This document shows, one piece after another, positions 41,739-45,924 of a stretch of DNA of 45,924 nucleotides. Within the stretch, counting starts at the first letter, position 1. Each line of letters opens with the position of its first letter. The stretch is from UBA6100 sp049658145 (GTDB lineage: Bacteria > Actinomycetota > Coriobacteriia > Anaerosomatales > Anaerosomataceae), in NCBI GenBank assembly GCA_049658145.1, contig JBASOJ010000063.1:1-45924 (forward strand), read 5' to 3'. A program made the position numbers and the translations under genes. Below the pieces are notes generated by a model. The model was given only the letters and a program-made list of their open reading frames with translations. It was not told the DNA's origin and did no database searches.

Positions 41739-43046
41739 ATGGATGGGATATTGGGTGAGATTCTCTTTGTTGTCGTCCTGATCGCGATCAACGGCTACTT
41801 CGCGGCCGCCGAGATCGCACTGGTGAGCGCGCGCCGCGCCGCGCTCAAGATGGAGGCCGACGAAGGCTCTCAGCGTGCCCGCTCGGCATTGCGCCTCACC
41901 GAGGATCCCTCCAGACTCCTCGCAGCCATTCAGGTGGGTATCACCCTGGTCGGATTCGGTGCGTCGGCAACAGCCGCAGTCACCCTTGCCGAGCCGGTGG
42001 CCTCCTGGTTCGCCTCGCTCGGCGTGCCGTGGGTGCGGTCGGTCGCCTCGGGCCTGTCGGTGTTCCTGGTGACGCTCGTCATCTCGTACCTCACGCTGGT
42101 CTTCGGCGAGCTTGCGCCCAAGCGCCTCGGTCTTCAGCGGGCCGAGAGCGTCGCCAAGGCGGTCGCCGGCCCCATCACGCTGCTCCAGAAGTCCACCGCG
42201 CCGCTCATCTGGGTGTTGTCGCGCTCGACCGACGCCGCCGCGCGTCTGCTCGGCGTGACGCCCGGATCGGTGCGCCCCGGGGTCACCGAGGAGGAGATCA
42301 AGCTTCTGGTGACCGAGCAGGGGACACTCCTGCCAGACGAGAAACGGATGATCCACGAGATCTTCGAGCTCGGCGACATGGTGGCCAAGGAGATCATGGT
42401 CCCGCGGGTCGACATGCTGATGCTCGAGGACACCAGCACTGTTGGTGAGGCGATCGAGGCGTTCCGCACGTCGGGCTACTCGCGTCTGCCCGTCTTCCAC
42501 GAGGAGGCGGATACCGTGATCGGTATCGCGATGCTCAAGGACCTCGTCGGTCCGGCGGCGCGTGGCGTGCTGTCCGAGTCGATCGCGGCCTACGTGCGCC
42601 CTGCGGTCTTCGTGCCCGAGACGAAGCCGATACTCGCGATGCTCAAGGACATGCAGAGCGCCCACAACCACCTTGCGGTGGTCGTGGACGAGTACGGCGG
42701 CACCGCAGGGCTGGTGACGATCGAGGATATCGTCGAGGAGATCATCGGGGAGATCGCCGACGAGTTCGACCGGGAACGCCGTTACATCACGGAGCTGGGG
42801 CCGGACGAATGGGTCATCGACGGGCTGCTGTCCGTGCATGAGGCCAACGAAACCCTCAACTGGGACCTGCCGCAGTCGGACGAGTACGAGACCGTGGCCG
42901 GCTGGGTGCTGGTGGAGCTCGGACACATCCCGGTGGGCGGCGAGGAGATCCGGCACCGCGACCTGACGGTCAAGGTCGACGCGGTCAGGCGGAGGAGGAT
43001 CGCTCGAATCCGGGTATCAAAGACAACGGGTCCAGACGAGGTGTAG
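41739..43046 (+). CDS. CNNM/CorC (HlyC/CorC) family transporter with CBS domains
   Basis: A 435-residue protein. A DUF21 membrane domain fills about residues 1-190 (INGYFAAAEIALVSARRAALKMEADEG, then VISYLTLVFGELAPKRLGLQ). A CBS pair follows at about 205-330 (VPRVDMLMLEDTSTVGEAIEAFRTSGYSRLPVFHE, then HNHLAVVVDEYGGTAGLVTIEDIVEEIIGEIADE) and a CorC/HlyC C-terminal domain at about 345-425 (DEWVIDGLLSVHEANETLN, then ETVAGWVLVELGHIPVGGEEI). The family includes magnesium and possibly sodium transporters. It is divergent from the HEAT/HD pair and is followed 54 bp later by the LiaF-like gene. Confidence 0.94.
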   Translation: MDGILGEILFVVVLIAINGYFAAAEIALVSARRAALKMEADEGSQRARSALRLTEDPSRLLAAIQVGITLVGFGASATAAVTLAEPVASWFASLGVPWVRSVASGLSVFLVTLVISYLTLVFGELAPKRLGLQRAESVAKAVAGPITLLQKSTAPLIWVLSRSTDAAARLLGVTPGSVRPGVTEEEIKLLVTEQGTLLPDEKRMIHEIFELGDMVAKEIMVPRVDMLMLEDTSTVGEAIEAFRTSGYSRLPVFHEEADTVIGIAMLKDLVGPAARGVLSESIAAYVRPAVFVPETKPILAMLKDMQSAHNHLAVVVDEYGGTAGLVTIEDIVEEIIGEIADEFDRERRYITELGPDEWVIDGLLSVHEANETLNWDLPQSDEYETVAGWVLVELGHIPVGGEEIRHRDLTVKVDAVRRRRIARIRVSKTTGPDEV

Positions 43047-43100
43047 CCCGGCGGGGTCCGGCCCACACAGCAACCACCTTCACGAGAGTGAGTGATCCCG

Positions 43101-44264
43101 ATGTCCGACGAGAACACCCCGCGGCCCGCCTCCGAATCCGTACCCGAACCGGAGTCCCCACCGCCCGCTGCGCCCGCCCGCGTGCGCCGCTCCGGCGTCT
43201 GGTGGGGCGCCGCCCTCGTGCTCGTCGGCCTCGTCCTGCTGGTGAGCCAGTTCGCGCCCCGCATCCAGCTATGGCGGTTCTGGCCGCTCATCATCATCGC
43301 GTTCGGCGTACGCGCGATGTTCGCGCCCGGCGAAGGGCGCTGGACGATCCGGCATCTCTTCGAAGGACTGTCCACCATCACGTTCGGCCTGATCTTCCTC
43401 GGTCAGATGGTCGGCTATCTTGGCTGGGACGTATGGCTGAACATCCTCCGACTCTGGCCGCTCCTGATCATCTCCCTCGGCCTTGAGCTCGTCGGCAAGG
43501 GGCTCAAGAGCGAGTGGGTCCGTGCCCTGGGCAGCATCGTGGTCATCGGCGGCCTGGCGTATGGCGCGCTCGCGATGACACCTACCACCGGTTGGCCCCT
43601 CACCTTCGCGGGGATCGGCGAGTCGGAGCCTTTCAGCCTGTCGGCTGCCGAAGAGCCGGCCGTGACCGAAGGAGCGGCGCGCATCGAAGGCGGTGTCGGC
43701 GTGCTCACCGTGCAGGCGGGTAGCAGCCTCGTGACCGCCGACGGGCGTTCTCCGTTCGAGCCGGTCTTCGACGTGGATGTCAGTGGCCGTGCCGCGGACG
43801 CGCGGATCGGTCTCGGTGAACACGTGTGGGATCCGCTCGAGTCCGACACACAGCTCGACGTGACGCTTTCGGATGACGTGGTCTGGGACCTTGATATCGC
43901 GGCCGGCGTCACCCGCTACGATCTGGATCTGCGCGATCTTCCGGTGAGCAGGCTGCAACTGGAAGCGGGCGTCTCCGATGGTACGCTGACCCTCGGCGAT
44001 TCGGACGACGCCGATATCGATGGCCCCGTGTCGGTGGAGATCGAGGCGGGGGTCTCCGCCCTCACGATCCGGGTGCCCGAGGGCGATCGTGTATACGTTG
44101 AGATGAACACGGGCCTCTCGGGCATGACGGTCAGGGGCGACTGGGACCGTGTGGACGGCGAAGACCGCACCATCTATGAGAGCGACCGCTTCAGCGAAGA
44201 CGGGGCGTACTGGGATATCTCGATCGAGGCCGGCATCGGCGGCATTACCATCGAGTACTACTAG
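43101..44264 (+). CDS. LiaF-like membrane protein (DUF5668-type membrane part and toast-rack outer domain)
   Basis: A 387-residue protein. A Pro/Glu-rich cytoplasmic start is followed by four or so helices (SGVWWGAALVLVGLVLLVSQFAP, LWRFWPLIIIAFGVRAMF, LFEGLSTITFGLIFLGQMVGY, ILRLWPLLIISLGLELVGKGL), including the doubled RFWPLIII/RLWPLLII pattern of DUF5668. The outer half is beta-rich (RIEGGVGVLTVQAGSSLVTADG, DLDIAAGVTRYDLDLRDLPVSRLQLEAGVSDGTLTLG, SIEAGIGGITIEYY) and looks like a toast-rack/DUF2154 domain. Such proteins sense envelope stress. The stop codon TAG lies inside the target duplication of the following IS element. Confidence 0.88.
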   Translation: MSDENTPRPASESVPEPESPPPAAPARVRRSGVWWGAALVLVGLVLLVSQFAPRIQLWRFWPLIIIAFGVRAMFAPGEGRWTIRHLFEGLSTITFGLIFLGQMVGYLGWDVWLNILRLWPLLIISLGLELVGKGLKSEWVRALGSIVVIGGLAYGALAMTPTTGWPLTFAGIGESEPFSLSAAEEPAVTEGAARIEGGVGVLTVQAGSSLVTADGRSPFEPVFDVDVSGRAADARIGLGEHVWDPLESDTQLDVTLSDDVVWDLDIAAGVTRYDLDLRDLPVSRLQLEAGVSDGTLTLGDSDDADIDGPVSVEIEAGVSALTIRVPEGDRVYVEMNTGLSGMTVRGDWDRVDGEDRTIYESDRFSEDGAYWDISIEAGIGGITIEYY

Positions 44265-44281
44265 CCTCGATATTTCACGAA
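44265..44281 (+). repeat. left terminal inverted repeat of the IS
   Basis: A 17-bp perfect inverted repeat partner of 45904-45920, directly inside the CTAG duplication. Confidence 0.95.
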
Positions 44282-44384
44282 CCGGCTGAGATTCTGCCCT
44301 GAAACAGGCGACGGTGAGCCTCTGAGCTGGGATAATGGTGGTTACGAAGCCGTCCAGAACCCATGCGAAAGGATCACCGTCTTG

Positions 44385-45710
44385 GTGAACGCTACCACGT
44401 CAGCCACCCGCTTTGAAGTCACGTGCGACATCAAGGGTCTGACCTCTCGCGCCGGTACCGCACTGCTCACCGGCCTGACCGATGCGATCGGCCTCACCGA
44501 CGGGCTCGTCTGTGGACTCCGGCACCACTCCCGCGCCGTGCGTCACGAGCCCGGACGCGTCATGCGCGACATCGCCGTGATGCTCGCCGACGGAGGCGAC
44601 TGCCTCACCGATCTCGGGGCGCTCAGGGACCAAGGCGTACTCTTCGGCGATGTCGCATCTGATGCGACCGCCTATCGGGCTCTCGAGCGCCTTGACGCGC
44701 GCATGCTCTCACACATCCGCGAGGCGCGCGCTCTGGCCCGCGCCCGTGTGTGGGAACTCGCCGACACGCCCTCCTCCCGCGTGATCCTCGACATCGACGC
44801 CACGCTTGTCACCTCTCACTCTGAGAAGGAACGCGCCGCCGGCACCTACAAGGGAGGCTATGGCTTCCACCCGCTGCTGTGCTTCGAGGCCACCACCGGA
44901 GAAGCGCTGTCCGGTGTCCTTCGTCCGGGCAACGCCGGATCCAACACCGCCTCAGACCACATCGAGGTGCTGGAGCGTGCGCTGGCCCAGCTACCCGCCG
45001 GTGTAGTGAACCCCGGCACGCTCGTGAGATGCGACTCGGCGGGCGCCACACACGCCTTCCTCGATGCGGTGGCCGCACGCGGGCTCTCCTTCTCGGTGGG
45101 GTGCGACCTGTCCGGGAGAGTGCGTGACGCGATACTCGACCTGCCCGAGAGCGCCTGGGTCCCCGCACTCGATGCCGGCGGCGATCTGCGTGACGGCGCG
45201 TGGGTCACCGAACTCGATATCGGCTTGTCCTCCTGGCCGGCCGGTACGCGTGCGATCTGCCGTCGTGAGCGTCCGCACCCCGGAGCACAGCTCTCCTTCA
45301 CAGACGTCGACGGTCACCGCTTCCAAGTGATGCTCACCAACCAGAAGGGTGGCCGCATCGCGCGTCTGGAACAGATACATCGTCAGCGTGCCGCGATCGA
45401 GGACTCGATCCGATGCGCCAAGGCATCCGGTCTTCGCAACCTGCCCTTCCGTCTCTTCTCTCTGAACGAGGCCTGGCTCGAGCTCGTGCTGACCGGGATC
45501 GATCTGGTGGCGTGGGCCAGGATGCTGCTGCTCTGTGGCACGACGCTTCGCACCTCCGAGCCCAAGCGCCTGCGCTACCGTCTGCTGCACGTCGCCGGCA
45601 GGATCGTGAACCATGCGCGAGGGATCACGCTGCGCCTGCCGCACTCCTGGCCGTGGGCCGATGTGCTCGCCACAGCGTTCGCAAGGCTGAGAGCCCTGCC
45701 TGCCGGCTGA
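44385..45710 (+). CDS. IS1380 family transposase
   Basis: A 441-residue DDE transposase. The first catalytic Asp is in VILDIDATLVTSHSEKERAAGTYKGGYGFHPLLCF, followed by LSGVLRPGNAGSNTASDHIEVL, the hallmark of IS1380 enzymes. The second Asp is in VRCDSAGATHAFLDAV, and the acidic C-terminal residue is probably in QRAAIEDSIRCAKASGLRNLPF. The protein has the expected full length without frameshift. GTG 44385 or TTG 44382 serves as the start, after AAAGGATC. Confidence 0.93.
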   Translation: MNATTSATRFEVTCDIKGLTSRAGTALLTGLTDAIGLTDGLVCGLRHHSRAVRHEPGRVMRDIAVMLADGGDCLTDLGALRDQGVLFGDVASDATAYRALERLDARMLSHIREARALARARVWELADTPSSRVILDIDATLVTSHSEKERAAGTYKGGYGFHPLLCFEATTGEALSGVLRPGNAGSNTASDHIEVLERALAQLPAGVVNPGTLVRCDSAGATHAFLDAVAARGLSFSVGCDLSGRVRDAILDLPESAWVPALDAGGDLRDGAWVTELDIGLSSWPAGTRAICRRERPHPGAQLSFTDVDGHRFQVMLTNQKGGRIARLEQIHRQRAAIEDSIRCAKASGLRNLPFRLFSLNEAWLELVLTGIDLVAWARMLLLCGTTLRTSEPKRLRYRLLHVAGRIVNHARGITLRLPHSWPWADVLATAFARLRALPAG

Positions 45711-45903
45711 AGCGGCCCGTCTCAGCCCCATCGCACACACGGATCACGGAGGCTCGCTTCACCGCGCCCTGAAACAGCCGGAAACGACTCGGGAAGACAC
45801 ATCCGGGCTCGCGGGACCCGGACAGCGACCTCCGCGACGCTCAGATGGATGCGATATCGTGGCATGAGGTCGGTTTCGGGGCTTTGAGACCGGCTGGAGG
45901 ACC

Positions 45904-45920
45904 TTCGTGAAATATCGAGG
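45904..45920 (-). repeat. right terminal inverted repeat of the IS
   Basis: Exact 17-bp complement of the left terminal repeat, ending next to the CTAG duplication, the last four bases of the window. Confidence 0.95.
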
Positions 45921-45924
45921 CTAG

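Larger units (their letters stand above)
44261..45924 (+). mobile_element. IS1380-like insertion sequence with 4-bp target duplication CTAG
   Basis: Terminal inverted repeats of 17 bp (CCTCGATATTTCACGAA at 44265-44281 and its complement at 45904-45920) bound a 1,656-bp element. It is flanked by CTAG at 44261-44264 and 45921-45924, a 4-bp direct duplication as made by IS1380-family elements. One intact transposase gene fills it. A 12-bp direct repeat, GCCCTGAAACAG, occurs near both ends (44296-44307, 45766-45777). Nothing looks decayed, so the insertion is recent or still active. Confidence 0.93.

Noticed and set aside
41634..42956. 440-codon upstream extension of the HEAT-like protein
   Set aside because: It is antisense to the CNNM/CorC transporter gene, and a GTG with a ribosome site starts the conserved part at 41633.
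1..45924. CRISPR arrays, rRNA genes, integrases or a prophage
   Set aside because: No regularly spaced repeats, no rRNA signature sequence and no phage or integrase proteins were seen. The only intact mobile element is the IS1380-like one at the right end.

Overview
The window is GC-rich bacterial DNA with many GTG starts, strong purine-rich ribosome sites and short gene overlaps (ATGA, GTGA, TGATG). Together with the LiaF-like membrane protein and a T-box-like leader, this points to a high-GC Gram-positive. My guess, an inference only, is an early-branching actinobacterial lineage such as Coriobacteriia and relatives. An in-frame UGA that appears to encode selenocysteine suggests that the organism makes selenoproteins.

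Layout. 1-1571: 3' part of a MacB-type ABC exporter (ATPase and permease). 1583-4754: a bifunctional-nuclease family protein, tRNA-Ile(GAT) with promoter and terminator, a small lipoprotein, a proline-rich membrane protein and a short-chain dehydrogenase with altered catalytic residues. 4761-13523: a giant cyclic beta-1,2-glucan synthase-like enzyme of about 2,920 residues. 13689-14387: a rhodanese-thioredoxin fusion read through a UGA codon. 14388-14841: a gene-free stretch rich in inverted repeats. 14842-16802: amtB-glnK. 17018-17092: tRNA-Ala(TGC). 17157-22315: a membrane-anchored unknown, an ABC-2 exporter operon (ATPase, two permeases) and an EamA transporter. 22393-24979: a sensor-kinase-like protein without its phosphoacceptor histidine, and a small membrane protein. 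24983-25205: a decayed ferredoxin-like remnant.

25231-35632 (minus strand) is one long operon: a degenerate GGDEF membrane protein, then mrpE, mrpF, mrpG, an MbhD-like gene, an MbhE/MrpB fusion, mrpC, mrpD and three further large antiporter-like subunits. The gene order is that of the membrane arm of archaeal Mbh/Mrp-type complexes, but no hydrogenase or NADH module is present here. The leader of this operon carries a T-box-like antiterminator. The likely product is a cation/proton-translocating membrane complex with four antiporter-like subunits, the last of which carries a soluble insert of about 245 residues.

35878-45924: a one-heme CXXCH membrane peptide overlapping a hemolysin III gene, a tandem universal stress protein, a small winged-helix-like protein, a coupled pair of HEAT-like and HD-GYP-like proteins sharing an N-terminal domain, a CNNM/CorC-type transporter and a LiaF-like protein. 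The window ends with an intact IS1380-like element whose 4-bp target duplication (CTAG) contains the stop codon of the LiaF-like gene.

The best candidates for something new are the selenocysteine rhodanese-thioredoxin fusion with its candidate SECIS hairpin, and the T-box-like leader in front of a degenerate GGDEF gene that is translationally coupled to an enlarged Mrp/Mbh-type operon.
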